Origin: Fluctibacter halophilus
GTDB lineage: Bacteria; Pseudomonadota; Gammaproteobacteria; Enterobacterales; Alteromonadaceae
DNA: 64,000 nucleotides
Reading direction: 5' to 3'
Assembly: GCF_020687825.1 (NCBI RefSeq)
Contig: NZ_JAJEWP010000007.1
Span: 124,001-188,000 of the forward strand
Position numbers and translations under genes: made by a program. This document shows positions 17,118-25,421 of this stretch, piece after piece. Positions within the stretch are counted from its first letter, which is position 1, and every line of letters begins with the position of its first letter. The notes below the pieces were generated by a model. It was not told the DNA's origin. It saw only the letters and a program-made list of their open reading frames with translations, and made no database searches.

Positions 17118-18875
17118 ATGGAAACAGCGATGGTGTTTCTGGCGGCGGCGGTGATCGCCGTGCCGGTGTTTAAAAAATTTCGACTCGGGGCGATTCTCGG
17201 CTATTTGATTGCCGGTGTGGTGATCGGCCCTTCGTTGCTGAACTGGGTCACCGATCCCAACACGATTCTGCACGTGGCGGAGCTCGGTGTGGTGCTGTTA
17301 TTGTTTGTGATTGGACTGGAGCTGGAGCCGCAAAAGTTGTGGCAGCTTCGGGACAGGATCCTGTTGACCGGCGGCAGTCAGCTGCTGATCAGTGCCACCG
17401 TGTTGGCGGCGTTGGCCGGCTGGTGGATGGGCTGGCCCTGGCAGACCGCGGTGGTGGTGGGTCTGGCCATCGCGTTGTCGTCAACGGCGTTCGCGATTCA
17501 GCTGATGTCGGAGCAGGGCATTTTACGGGCACCACCGGGGCAGAGTGGCTTCGCTATATTGTTGATGCAGGATCTGGCGGTCATTCCGATTTTACTGTTA
17601 GTCAGCAGCCTTGCGCCCGCAGCTGCCGACGACGCAGCACCGATTTGGGTAGGGGGGCTGGCCATCATTGCGGTCTTGTTGATTGGCCGTTACCTGCTAA
17701 ATCCCTTTTTACGCATCATTTCCCGCTATGGCAGCGCAGAGATCATGACGGCAGCTGCGTTGCTTATCGTGTTGTCCACTTCACTGGGGATGGCCAAGGC
17801 CGGTCTGTCAGCCGGTCTGGGAGCCTTTGTGGCCGGAATGTTACTGGCCAATTCAAGCTTTAAGCACCAGCTTGAAACGGAAATCGAACCGTTCAAAGGG
17901 TTGCTGTTGGGGCTGTTTTTTATTGCCATTGGCATGAACATCGACCTGGCGCTGTTGTGGGCGCAACCGGTGTTGATTGTCGGTGCCGCAGTGCTATTGG
18001 TGCTGATCAAGACCGCGATCATTTTCGCCATTTTGCGCGCCAACCGGATTGACGGCAGTGATGCGATGCGTGTGGCATTGATGTTATCCCAGGGCGGTGA
18101 ATTCGCATTTGTGGTGATGGCCCAGGCCAGCAGTGATGGACTGATTGCGCCGCTGATTGCGAACCAGATCACGCTGGTGGTTGGTCTGTCGATGGCCCTG
18201 ACATCGCCATTGGTGATCCTTTACAGCCAGTGGTTTAACAGCCGTGACTGCCCGCCGGTATACGACAGTCAGCGAGACACGGATGAGCCGAGGGTACTGA
18301 TCGCCGGGTTCGGCCGCTTTGGCCAGATCACCGCACGGATCCTGGCGGCCAACCATATTCCCTTTACCGCATTGGACAAAGACGCACAGCAGATTGAATT
18401 CGTGCGTCAGTTTGGCAACAAAGTGTTTTTCGGCGATGCCAGTCGGTTGGATCTGTTGCGTACCGCGGGGATTGAGCATGCGAAAATTCTGTTGATTGCT
18501 GTTGACGACGAAGGGATCGGATTAAAAATCGCCGACATCGTGCGTCAGCACTATCCAGACGTACACATCGTTGCCCGGGCGCGCAATCGTATGACGGTGC
18601 GTCGTTACGCTGAACTGGGGATCAGAGACGTGATCCGTGAACTGTTTGATGGCAGTGTTGAAGCTGCCAACCATGTGTTGCGACAATACGGCTTCAGTGA
18701 CAGTCAGAGTGAAACCATGACCCGCGTGTTCCGTGAACATGATGCCGCAATGCTGGCAGAGACCCTCGACAAACAAATGGACATGCAAGCACTGATTGCC
18801 CGCAGTCAGGCCGGTCGGGAAGAGTTGCAGTCCTTGTTCAGCAAGGATCACAAAGGCATCGCCGGTCAGGGCTGA
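17118..18875 (+). CDS. Kef-type monovalent cation:proton antiporter (CPA2) with RCK/TrkA-N domain
   Basis: This 585-residue protein has 12-13 transmembrane helices in residues 1-375, with the CPA2 motifs GVVLLLFVIGLEL and an RAPPGQSGFAILLMQDLAV segment typical of KefB/KefC. A cytosolic Rossmann RCK domain follows from about 393 (VLIAGFGRFGQ) through IRDVIRELFDGS. KefB/KefC are glutathione-gated K+ efflux systems that acidify the cytoplasm during electrophile stress. No KefF/KefG ancillary gene is adjacent. The last 10 bases overlap the convergent GntR gene. Confidence 0.88.
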   Translation: METAMVFLAAAVIAVPVFKKFRLGAILGYLIAGVVIGPSLLNWVTDPNTILHVAELGVVLLLFVIGLELEPQKLWQLRDRILLTGGSQLLISATVLAALAGWWMGWPWQTAVVVGLAIALSSTAFAIQLMSEQGILRAPPGQSGFAILLMQDLAVIPILLLVSSLAPAAADDAAPIWVGGLAIIAVLLIGRYLLNPFLRIISRYGSAEIMTAAALLIVLSTSLGMAKAGLSAGLGAFVAGMLLANSSFKHQLETEIEPFKGLLLGLFFIAIGMNIDLALLWAQPVLIVGAAVLLVLIKTAIIFAILRANRIDGSDAMRVALMLSQGGEFAFVVMAQASSDGLIAPLIANQITLVVGLSMALTSPLVILYSQWFNSRDCPPVYDSQRDTDEPRVLIAGFGRFGQITARILAANHIPFTALDKDAQQIEFVRQFGNKVFFGDASRLDLLRTAGIEHAKILLIAVDDEGIGLKIADIVRQHYPDVHIVARARNRMTVRRYAELGIRDVIRELFDGSVEAANHVLRQYGFSDSQSETMTRVFREHDAAMLAETLDKQMDMQALIARSQAGREELQSLFSKDHKGIAGQG

Positions 18876-19525
18876 GCGACGGTGTCTGACAGGCCTCTCA
18901 GGTAGGCGACCAGTTGTTCACCGGCTTCACTGATGTGTTGTTTAAGGATGCTTTTTGCCAGTCGGGTGTTTTTGTCACGAATGGCGTCAAGTAAGTCATG
19001 GTGCTCTGCCTGACTGGTGTGCAGATAGTCGAGGGTCAGCGACTGATAGCCAATGTAGCGGGCACACTGGCGATGCAGGTCGGCGATGGTCTGATACAAC
19101 ACCGGACGTTGGGCGGCCTGATACAACAGGGCATGAAAAGACCAGTTCAAAGCGCCATGTTGATGGGGATCGAGGGTTGTATCATCCAGTTGCTGCAACA
19201 GATCCTGTGCCTGGCCCAGGGTCTGATGGCTCAGGTGTGGGATGGCATGGGTCAGGATCAGAGGCTCAAGGTACATGCGCATCAGGTACAGGTCTTCGGC
19301 TTCGGTAGGATCCAGCGGCGGGATCATCACTCCGCGCTTGCCATGTTGCGCCAGCCATCCCTCGGCCATTAACTGCTTGATGGCATCCCTTACCGGAATG
19401 CGGCTCACGCCATACCGTTGCGCCAGTTCGGTTTGTTTTAGCGGTGTACCGACCGGTAAACGACCGGCCTGGATATCCTGTTTGAAGGCTTTATACAGGG
19501 AGCTACCGGGCTGATTAGCTGACAT
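18866..19525 (-). CDS. GntR-family regulator (FCD subfamily)
   Basis: This 219-residue regulator starts MSANQPGSSLY. It has a winged HTH (LKQTELAQRYGVSRIPVRDAI) followed by an all-helical FCD ligand-binding domain in which acidic and His residues (MRMYLEP, SFHALLY, EHHDLLDAI) would coordinate a metal and a carboxylate effector. The start overlaps the end of benE by 11 bases, with GGAG on the minus strand 13 bases upstream, so the pair is one operon. The likely role is autoregulated, effector-responsive control of the transporter through the TGTATACA repeats upstream of benE. Confidence 0.85.
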   Translation of the reverse strand: MSANQPGSSLYKAFKQDIQAGRLPVGTPLKQTELAQRYGVSRIPVRDAIKQLMAEGWLAQHGKRGVMIPPLDPTEAEDLYLMRMYLEPLILTHAIPHLSHQTLGQAQDLLQQLDDTTLDPHQHGALNWSFHALLYQAAQRPVLYQTIADLHRQCARYIGYQSLTLDYLHTSQAEHHDLLDAIRDKNTRLAKSILKQHISEAGEQLVAYLRGLSDTVAQP

Positions 19526-20687
19526 AGCGGCGTTGCTTCTCCATCCACAGTTGAACGATGATGCCGGTAACAATACCCCAGAACGGCGCTGCAATGTCGG
19601 CAAAATTGACCCCGGAGGCGGTGATCAGAAACGTGATCAAGGCGGCATCCCGGCTGTCCGGTGTTTGCAGTGCGGTATGTAACGCATGACCGATCACCGG
19701 TAGTAACGCCAATCCTGCAAGCGCCGCAATCATTTCAACCGGCAGGGCGGCGAACAGACTGACCACGGTAACACCGCCCAATCCCGCCAGTACGTTGAAG
19801 ACCCCGGCGGACAAACCTGCCACATAGCGCTTGGCCGGGTCCGGGTGGGCTTCTTCGCTGGTGCAGATGGCTGCTGTGATGGCAGCCAGGTTAAAGGTAA
19901 AGCCGCCAAACGGTGCGAGCAGAGTGGTTAAACCGCCGGTGGTGGTGATCAGTGGAGATACCGGCTGATCGGCATAGCCGGTGGTTTTAAGCACCGTCAC
20001 TCCCGGCAGGTTCTGTGCGGTCATGGTGACAATGTACAAGGGCAGTGCAATACCAAGCCAGGCCTGCAGACTGAATTCCGGTGTGATCCAAACCGGTGTG
20101 GTTAATCCCCAGACCCATTCGGCATCGCTGAGACGACCGTCGACAAGGGTCCAGCAGACGCCCAGCACCAGCACACCGACGATGGCCAGACGTGGTCGCC
20201 AGCCCTTGAGGACGATATAACAAACCACCATTGCACCAACCATCCAGGGCGCCGTTGCCATCGCAGAAAAGGTTTTCAAGCCGAATTGCAGCAGGATACC
20301 GGCCAGCATGGCGCCGCCCAGGGCCGGTGGGATCCGGCGCGTCAGCGTATCGGACAGGCCACTCAGGCCGGTGGCCAGCAACATCACGCCAACCATCACG
20401 AAGGTGCCTGTCGCCTGGGCCAGACTGTAGCCACCAAGACTGACTGCCAGCAAGGCGGCGCCGGGGGTTGACCAGGCAATGATCAGCGGACGTTTGTAAA
20501 CCCACGACAGGGCGAAGCTGCCAACCCCCATACCAATCCCCAGCGCCCACACCCAGGATGCCATCACCTGCGCCGTGGCGCCGGCCGCAGAAGCGGCCTG
20601 AAACACGATAGCCATCGCGCTGGCAAAGCCGATCACCACCGCCATGAAACCGGCAGTGATGGCGGAAAGACTCAGATCGTTTTGCAT
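19515..20687 (-). CDS. benE: BenE-family benzoate/H+ symporter-like transporter
   Basis: This 390-residue membrane protein has about 11-12 transmembrane helices. It matches the BenE family through IIAWSTPGAALLA, LTGLSGLSDTLTRRIPPALGGAMLAGILL-like text and the APFGGFTFNLAAITAAICTSEEAHPDP segment. BenE homologues import benzoate with protons, but no benzoate-degradation genes are here, so the substrate may be another carboxylate. ATG 20687 is preferred because the operator pair lies just upstream of it; an ATG at 20717 would place the operators inside the coding region. Neither start has a clear Shine-Dalgarno sequence. It is co-directional with the GntR gene that follows. Confidence 0.87.
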   Translation of the reverse strand: MQNDLSLSAITAGFMAVVIGFASAMAIVFQAASAAGATAQVMASWVWALGIGMGVGSFALSWVYKRPLIIAWSTPGAALLAVSLGGYSLAQATGTFVMVGVMLLATGLSGLSDTLTRRIPPALGGAMLAGILLQFGLKTFSAMATAPWMVGAMVVCYIVLKGWRPRLAIVGVLVLGVCWTLVDGRLSDAEWVWGLTTPVWITPEFSLQAWLGIALPLYIVTMTAQNLPGVTVLKTTGYADQPVSPLITTTGGLTTLLAPFGGFTFNLAAITAAICTSEEAHPDPAKRYVAGLSAGVFNVLAGLGGVTVVSLFAALPVEMIAALAGLALLPVIGHALHTALQTPDSRDAALITFLITASGVNFADIAAPFWGIVTGIIVQLWMEKQRRYVS

Positions 20688-20690
20688 AAA

Positions 20691-20716
20691 TGTATACAAA
20701 TATAAAAATGTATACA
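20691..20716 (-). promoter_or_regulatory. Paired TGTATACA operator, probable GntR site
   Basis: Two identical TGTATACA palindromes (20691-20698 and 20709-20716), 18 bases centre to centre and each embedded in AATGTATACAAA, sit immediately upstream of the benE start. FCD-type GntR regulators commonly bind palindromes of the form TnGTnnnACnA with TGTATACA-like cores. The downstream gene of the operon encodes such a regulator, so autorepression is likely. The position, -4 to -29 from the start codon, suggests direct blockage of transcription or translation initiation. Confidence 0.65.
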
Positions 20717-20768
20717 AAATTTATCGATATTCAAAGGCAGACGCAAGCACTATTTGGCGTGCAGTGTG

Positions 20769-21632
20769 CTAGTGGGCGGCAGGAATCTCCATGTATTCGC
20801 TGTCGAGCAGGTAGTAGTCACCCAGCAGACGGTGCAAGGTGCCATCACGGCGGTAGGTTTCTAAAACCGACTGCAGTGATGCGTAGGCGTCGGCGAATGC
20901 TGAATGACAAATCAAACCATCGCCAATCACCAAGGGACTGAACGACGCCGCGTAGGGAAAGTGGTGTTCGATACCCAGTGAACGGTAGGCAAAAATGACA
21001 TCGGGGTAAAACACCATGATGTGATCGGCGCGTCCGTTGATCAGCATGTTAAGGTTCTCTGTTTCGCTGCGAACATTGAATAACTGGCCAGCGGCTTCTG
21101 CCATACGCCGCATGGCGTGGCTCATGGGGGTGCCTCTGACCATGCTCAGTACATCCTGCCGGGTGATATCCGTTTCACGGTAGACCAGCTCGTCGCTGGT
21201 TCGGGAAACAACCCGAACAATGGCGCTGTTAAAGGTAATGCCGCCCAGCACATCGCCCAGTTGTGCCCGCTCGACGGGATCGTCAAAGGTATCCATGCCC
21301 GGTGAGTAACAGGCGAATTCGCGGCTGATAAACCCGGCCTTGGCCCTTTTCATGGGCATGATAATGATTTCAAATTGATCGTTCAGGGCACTGTCTGTTA
21401 GCGCCTGTTGCAGAACCGTGTAATACACACCCTGGTTGATGCGCGGGTTGTCTGGCGCATGGTGGAACAGACCACTCAGTTCGGCGGCGGCAATGATCTG
21501 ACGTTGTGGGGCTTCATAAGCCGCAACAACACTGCTCATCAAGCCGATGACAAGCCCTGCCAGCATGTAATAGATTCGTGAGCCATTCACCGAGTGCAAT
21601 CCTTGTGTGGTGGGTGACAATCCTGCGCGCAA
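20769..21632 (-). CDS. Periplasmic solute-binding protein-like (family 3 fold), orphan
   Basis: This protein of up to 287 residues (or 265 from ATG 21566) has an N-terminal signal (MLAGLVIGLMSSVVAAYEA). The mature region resembles family 3 solute-binding proteins, with two alpha/beta lobes and the terminal helix motif LETYRRDGTLHRLLGDYYLL typical of that fold. No ABC permease or ATPase gene is nearby. Such stand-alone proteins are common in marine gammaproteobacteria and may act as sensors or have lost transport. The codon at 21632 is GTG; ATG 21566 would start exactly at the signal peptide and is a real alternative. Confidence 0.7.
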   Translation of the reverse strand: MRAGLSPTTQGLHSVNGSRIYYMLAGLVIGLMSSVVAAYEAPQRQIIAAAELSGLFHHAPDNPRINQGVYYTVLQQALTDSALNDQFEIIIMPMKRAKAGFISREFACYSPGMDTFDDPVERAQLGDVLGGITFNSAIVRVVSRTSDELVYRETDITRQDVLSMVRGTPMSHAMRRMAEAAGQLFNVRSETENLNMLINGRADHIMVFYPDVIFAYRSLGIEHHFPYAASFSPLVIGDGLICHSAFADAYASLQSVLETYRRDGTLHRLLGDYYLLDSEYMEIPAAH

Positions 21633-21716
21633 CTGATGAGTTTCCTTAAATGTAGCCTAAACGGGGAGCCCGGCAAATTTTTACCCTTTGTGGGGTGATG
21701 AGCGCCGACATTGGCG

Positions 21717-21722
21717 TATAAT
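21717..21722 (+). promoter_or_regulatory. Possible -10 box for the methyltransferase gene
   Basis: TATAAT matches the sigma-70 -10 consensus exactly and lies 33 bases before the GTG start at 21755. No good -35 is present at 16-18 bases; TTGTGG at 21688-21693 is 23 bases away. It is therefore weak evidence. Confidence 0.35.
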
Positions 21723-21754
21723 TGTGGGCTTGTTGAGTAAACGACCGGCGCGCA

Positions 21755-22954
21755 GTGACCAACGTACACCCTTCAACCTTTGAGCAGCTTTCTTCCACTT
21801 TGGCAGGGCTGGCACCGCTGTGGCGCGAAGCGGCGTTTTATCACCGCCAGCCGTCCTGGCAGGAGGATTATCCTGATCTTTACCAGGGGTTGTTGGCCCT
21901 CAACGATGAGGAGGTCGCGGCGCTAGAATCCCAACCACAGGCCCTAATGACCTGGCTGGCCACTTATGTGCCGGACATGGCGCTGCTACAGAATTGTCTG
22001 CAACTGCCTCATACCTTCCAGTTACTGGACGTGCCGGTGCACCAGAGTGTTGGGGTGCCCGGGCGAAAATGGACCCAATTACGCGCCTTTGCCAGTCATG
22101 TACCTGCGCTTCCCGCACCTGCCCGGGTGGTGGACTGGTGCGCCGGTAAAGGCCATCTGGGCCGGACCCTGGCTGCCGCGCAGGGGCACGGATTGCTGGC
22201 TGTCGAAAAAGATCCTCAATTGTGTGAAGCCGGACAGGCATTGGCCAACCGTTGGCTGTCACACAGTCATTTTGCCTGCTGTGATGTACTGGCTGAACCG
22301 GTGGCATTTTCCGCCGAGGATGCGGTGGTTGCCCTGCATGCCTGTGGTGATCTGCACCGTACCTTACTGACACGCTGGTTGAACAGTGATGCCGCACTGT
22401 TGGTACTGGCCCCCTGTTGTTATCACAAGTGGCTGGAGGGACCCTATCAACCGCTATCGGCGGCGGGACGACGCAACGATCTGGGGTTATCGGCGGAAGA
22501 CGTTCACCTGGCGGTGCAGGAAACCGTCACCGCAGCGCCCCGGGTAGCCAAACAAGTCGCGGCGTTACAAACCTGTCGGTTGGCGTTTGATGAGTTGCAG
22601 CGTGATCTGCGCAACTGTGACGAATACCTGCCGACACCGTCGTTACCCTACTCGGTGCTTCAACAGGGGGATGCAGGGGTGATCCGTACGCTGGCCCGTG
22701 CAAAGGGCATATTGCTGCCTGACGGGCTGGATCTGACGCCTTATCTGCAGCGAGGTCAACAACGGTATGCCCGTGTCCAGCGCCTGCAACTGGCGGCCCA
22801 TGGTGTCAGGCGGGCGCTGGAAATGTGGCTGGTCATGGATCTGGCCCTGTCGTTGCAGGAGGCCGGCTGCGAGGTTCGTTTGCAGACCTTCTGTGCCCGT
22901 GACATCAGCCCGCGAAACATCCAACTGATTGCCCAGCGACGCAATGCAGGATAA
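21755..22954 (+). CDS. SAM-dependent methyltransferase (Methyltransf_32-like)
   Basis: This 399-residue protein has a Rossmann methyltransferase core: motif I VVDWCAGKGHLGRTLA near 126-141, an acidic loop (AVEKDPQLCEAG), VVALHACGDLHRTLL, and APCCYHKW. The Cys-Cys-Tyr-His segment is characteristic of the family that includes eukaryotic GSTCD-type methyltransferases. The N-terminal 100 residues are helical and may recognise substrate. The target is unknown; related proteins have been linked to RNA modification, but that is not established here. The GTG start lacks a clear Shine-Dalgarno sequence. It lies between two orphan solute-binding proteins. Confidence 0.8.
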   Translation: MTNVHPSTFEQLSSTLAGLAPLWREAAFYHRQPSWQEDYPDLYQGLLALNDEEVAALESQPQALMTWLATYVPDMALLQNCLQLPHTFQLLDVPVHQSVGVPGRKWTQLRAFASHVPALPAPARVVDWCAGKGHLGRTLAAAQGHGLLAVEKDPQLCEAGQALANRWLSHSHFACCDVLAEPVAFSAEDAVVALHACGDLHRTLLTRWLNSDAALLVLAPCCYHKWLEGPYQPLSAAGRRNDLGLSAEDVHLAVQETVTAAPRVAKQVAALQTCRLAFDELQRDLRNCDEYLPTPSLPYSVLQQGDAGVIRTLARAKGILLPDGLDLTPYLQRGQQRYARVQRLQLAAHGVRRALEMWLVMDLALSLQEAGCEVRLQTFCARDISPRNIQLIAQRRNAG

Positions 22955-23020
22955 TACGGACATCGTAGTTTGTGCCGTAATGGGTTATGCTTATTCCATG
23001 CATAAAAAAGGAGTGTCGTA

Positions 23021-23917
23021 GTGGTATTCAGACGATGTGTCCTTGTCTACCTGATGAGTTTGTTGTTCGCAGTGCCGTGGGCACAAGGCGCTGCCAAGCG
23101 CCTGCTGGTGGGTGTGTACCAGGATCATATCCAGACCATTCAGTCGTTGCCGGGCACACCCTGTCCTTCGTTACAGCAAACCGCACAAACCAACAATCAG
23201 ATGCTGCTCGAATATGCCATCCTGTGCCATGTGTTAACCGACACGCAGGATGACAGCAGCGAAGTGACGCTACAACTGGTGCCTTTTCCGGTCGAAGACA
23301 GACTGGTGCGAATGCTGAGAGCCCAGCGCATCGACGTTTCAGGCTTCGGTGTCTGGCGCTCGCAACTGCAGAGCAATGATGTGCCCCTCGGTCCGCCGCT
23401 GTTGCGAGAGGGGGAATTCAGCAAAGGATTGTATACCCGCGAACGTGATGTTGAGGCTTATTCATCGCTGTTGCCAGCGCAGTGGTCGAGTCTGCTGGCG
23501 GTGGTTAACCACAATTGGCAGTACGATTGGCAAGCGCTGGGTTGCGCCGGTTTCCAGCGCAAGCATGTGGACCGCTACGGACAAATGTTTGAATTGATTG
23601 CCCGCGGACGGGCGGACGTCGTGCCGTTGTCATTTGGCAACCAGCCAGACATGGTGAAACGGGAATACGGCGTGACGCTGTATCCGGTCGAGGGCGTCAA
23701 GCTGGTGTTTCCCTCGTCAACCCATTACGCCATCAGTCCGGGGTCTGCCCATCGGGTATGGCTGACCCAGCGGATTGAGCAGGGCCTGGCCGATTTGCGC
23801 CGCGATGGCACGCTGCAGCGTCTGTACCAAAGGGCCGGCATCCTCAATGCCCAAACTAACGATTGGACAGCGCTTTGTCCGGCAGATGAAACCAACCCGG
23901 CGTCAGTTACGCTGTAG
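23021..23917 (+). CDS. Periplasmic solute-binding protein-like, orphan
   Basis: This 298-residue protein starts with GTG preceded by AAGGAG (23008-23013) 7 bases upstream. The signal peptide spans about residues 1-23 (CVLVYLMSLLFAVPWAQG-A). The mature part reads as a two-lobed family 3 solute-binding fold, ending in the helix IEQGLADLRRDGTLQRLYQR. Several Cys residues (CPS, ILCH, LGCAG, ALCPAD) could form disulphides. It appears to be a divergent paralogue of the protein at 20769-21632. No permease gene adjoins. Its 3' end overlaps the convergent membrane protein by 11 bases. Confidence 0.7.
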   Translation: MVFRRCVLVYLMSLLFAVPWAQGAAKRLLVGVYQDHIQTIQSLPGTPCPSLQQTAQTNNQMLLEYAILCHVLTDTQDDSSEVTLQLVPFPVEDRLVRMLRAQRIDVSGFGVWRSQLQSNDVPLGPPLLREGEFSKGLYTRERDVEAYSSLLPAQWSSLLAVVNHNWQYDWQALGCAGFQRKHVDRYGQMFELIARGRADVVPLSFGNQPDMVKREYGVTLYPVEGVKLVFPSSTHYAISPGSAHRVWLTQRIEQGLADLRRDGTLQRLYQRAGILNAQTNDWTALCPADETNPASVTL

Positions 23918-24335
23918 AGAAGATCACCACCAACAACACGGTTCCGAGGATGGCGGGAAACAACGTAATATGGCCGAGCATTCGGCTTTTGGAGTAACCG
24001 CTCAAACCAATCCCCGTCATCAATGCGATGATACCGAACATAAACGACAACTCGGCTATCCACTTTGTCCGGTACAGTGAGGTCGGCCATGCTTCAAAGG
24101 CATAGGTCAACTGCAATTGTTGTACACCTATGAGAATATAAGTTGCGCCCAGGGTCGCTACCAGTAGCAAAACGACTGCCACGGTCAACGCGCCGATTGC
24201 GGTCAAAAACACCTTCGCTGAGGAGTCGACAAGGGTCATCAGGATACTCAGGAAGGTCAATGCAAAACCGCCCAGTATCGAAGAACTGAACGCGGTTTGA
24301 CGATACAGTTCTGCCGCAATTTCACTTTCTGTCAT
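23907..24335 (-). CDS. Small integral membrane protein, unknown
   Basis: This 142-residue protein begins MTESEIAAELYRQTAF and has four hydrophobic helices (about 18-37, 42-70, 92-112 and 118-140). No catalytic or binding motif was recognised. The helix content and the amphipathic N-terminus suggest an inner-membrane four-helix protein of unknown role. It faces the solute-binding gene convergently and has no operon partner. Confidence 0.65.
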   Translation of the reverse strand: MTESEIAAELYRQTAFSSSILGGFALTFLSILMTLVDSSAKVFLTAIGALTVAVVLLLVATLGATYILIGVQQLQLTYAFEAWPTSLYRTKWIAELSFMFGIIALMTGIGLSGYSKSRMLGHITLFPAILGTVLLVVIFSTA

Positions 24336-24884
24336 TGTCTATTCTCTGCCAACGGTAGGTCATGGTGTTTATCAGACAGCTCAGCACATTCGCGCCAGGC
24401 CAGTAGACGGTGCCTGTAGAGTATAGCCATATTTTGAGCGTGTTCTTGGCACGGCACGTAGTTGGCGTATCATGCTGAGCACAGGACACCGGTTCGTCAG
24501 CAGCACCTTCGCGTCAAAAGCCCGTTGATGTGCCACAAACCTTTTCTTCGTCCGGCCTTGCTGTTGTGTCTCGTCCAGATTGGCAACCGGATGGCCCTCA
24601 ATCAGCTCATTCTCGCGCTCACTGAAGACAGTAAAATCTGCAATCGTTATGCATGGCTGAATGAACGACTGTATCGCCAACCGGAAACCGATGAAATTTA
24701 CACAGGCCTTGACAGAGCAGAGGCTTAACGCCGTACAGACAAAGGGCACACTGCAGCCGGTCGAGTAGACCGATGACGATTCTTCGTCGATAAAACTCGA
24801 TGCCCGCTAACACCCAGAAGCAGGCCTAACTAAAACAATCATCAACCGTCCACGATTAGCACAAACCGCCCCTTTAACAACTGA
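24336..24884. other. Intergenic region, no supported gene
   Basis: In this 549-base gap, an 88-codon plus-strand frame (24462-24728) and a 122-codon minus-strand frame (24381-24749) overlap. The plus frame ends in LNERLYRQPETDEIYTGLDRAEA, which looks protein-like, but no start with a ribosome-binding site or family match was seen. It may be decayed coding sequence. Confidence 0.35.
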
Positions 24885-25421
24885 CTAAATCACCGTTGAT
24901 GGCAGTGCGCAATAGCATCCCTGCGCTTCTGTGATCACCGCGCTGCCCAGGTGCTGGTTGTCGGCAATTTGTTTGACCAGCGTATCCACCAGACTGGTGG
25001 CCGTACCACAGGATAAACCGCTGGCATAGGGGCCAAGGTAGGCCAGCTCACCTTGTTGATCAAACACAATCAATGCGGGCGCGGCGGTCAGTGCATGGGC
25101 CGCTTCAGGTAACTGCTCGGGACTTATGGCGACTGAGCGGAATCCCTTGTTGGCCACCAACGCGTTCAGTGAGCCTTGGTGAGACCGGTTGCTGCTGTTG
25201 CAGTTGCAATTGTCGGTCTGCAGGTGAAACAAGGTTCCCCGCACGTCGCCGAACTGTTGACTAAACCCTTGTGCAATGTGTTGGTCGAAGCCGGGCGTGA
25301 TGCTCGCCATCGACAGTTGTTCCTCAGGATCGAAAGGCCGTAAGCGGTCGCTGGCCACCACGTTCAAGCCAACGACAAACAATGCCACCCAGGCGGAAAA
25401 TCCCATCACATAGCGCCACAT
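24885..25421 (-). CDS. Exported thioredoxin-like protein (DUF6436-like)
   Basis: This 178-residue protein has an N-terminal membrane anchor or signal (residues 5-24). The body reads as a thioredoxin-like fold: a CNC pair in TDNCNCNSS near the first strand-helix junction, then PALIVFDQQGELAYLGPYA in the cis-Pro/central-strand position, a late Cys (GLSCG), and a C-terminal GCYCA. It lacks the usual CxxC active site. The pattern resembles DUF6436 proteins. The start codon shares one base with the stop of the upstream chemoreceptor gene (TGATG), indicating translational coupling, so the two products may work together; the mechanism is unknown. Confidence 0.65.
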   Translation of the reverse strand: MWRYVMGFSAWVALFVVGLNVVASDRLRPFDPEEQLSMASITPGFDQHIAQGFSQQFGDVRGTLFHLQTDNCNCNSSNRSHQGSLNALVANKGFRSVAISPEQLPEAAHALTAAPALIVFDQQGELAYLGPYASGLSCGTATSLVDTLVKQIADNQHLGSAVITEAQGCYCALPSTVI

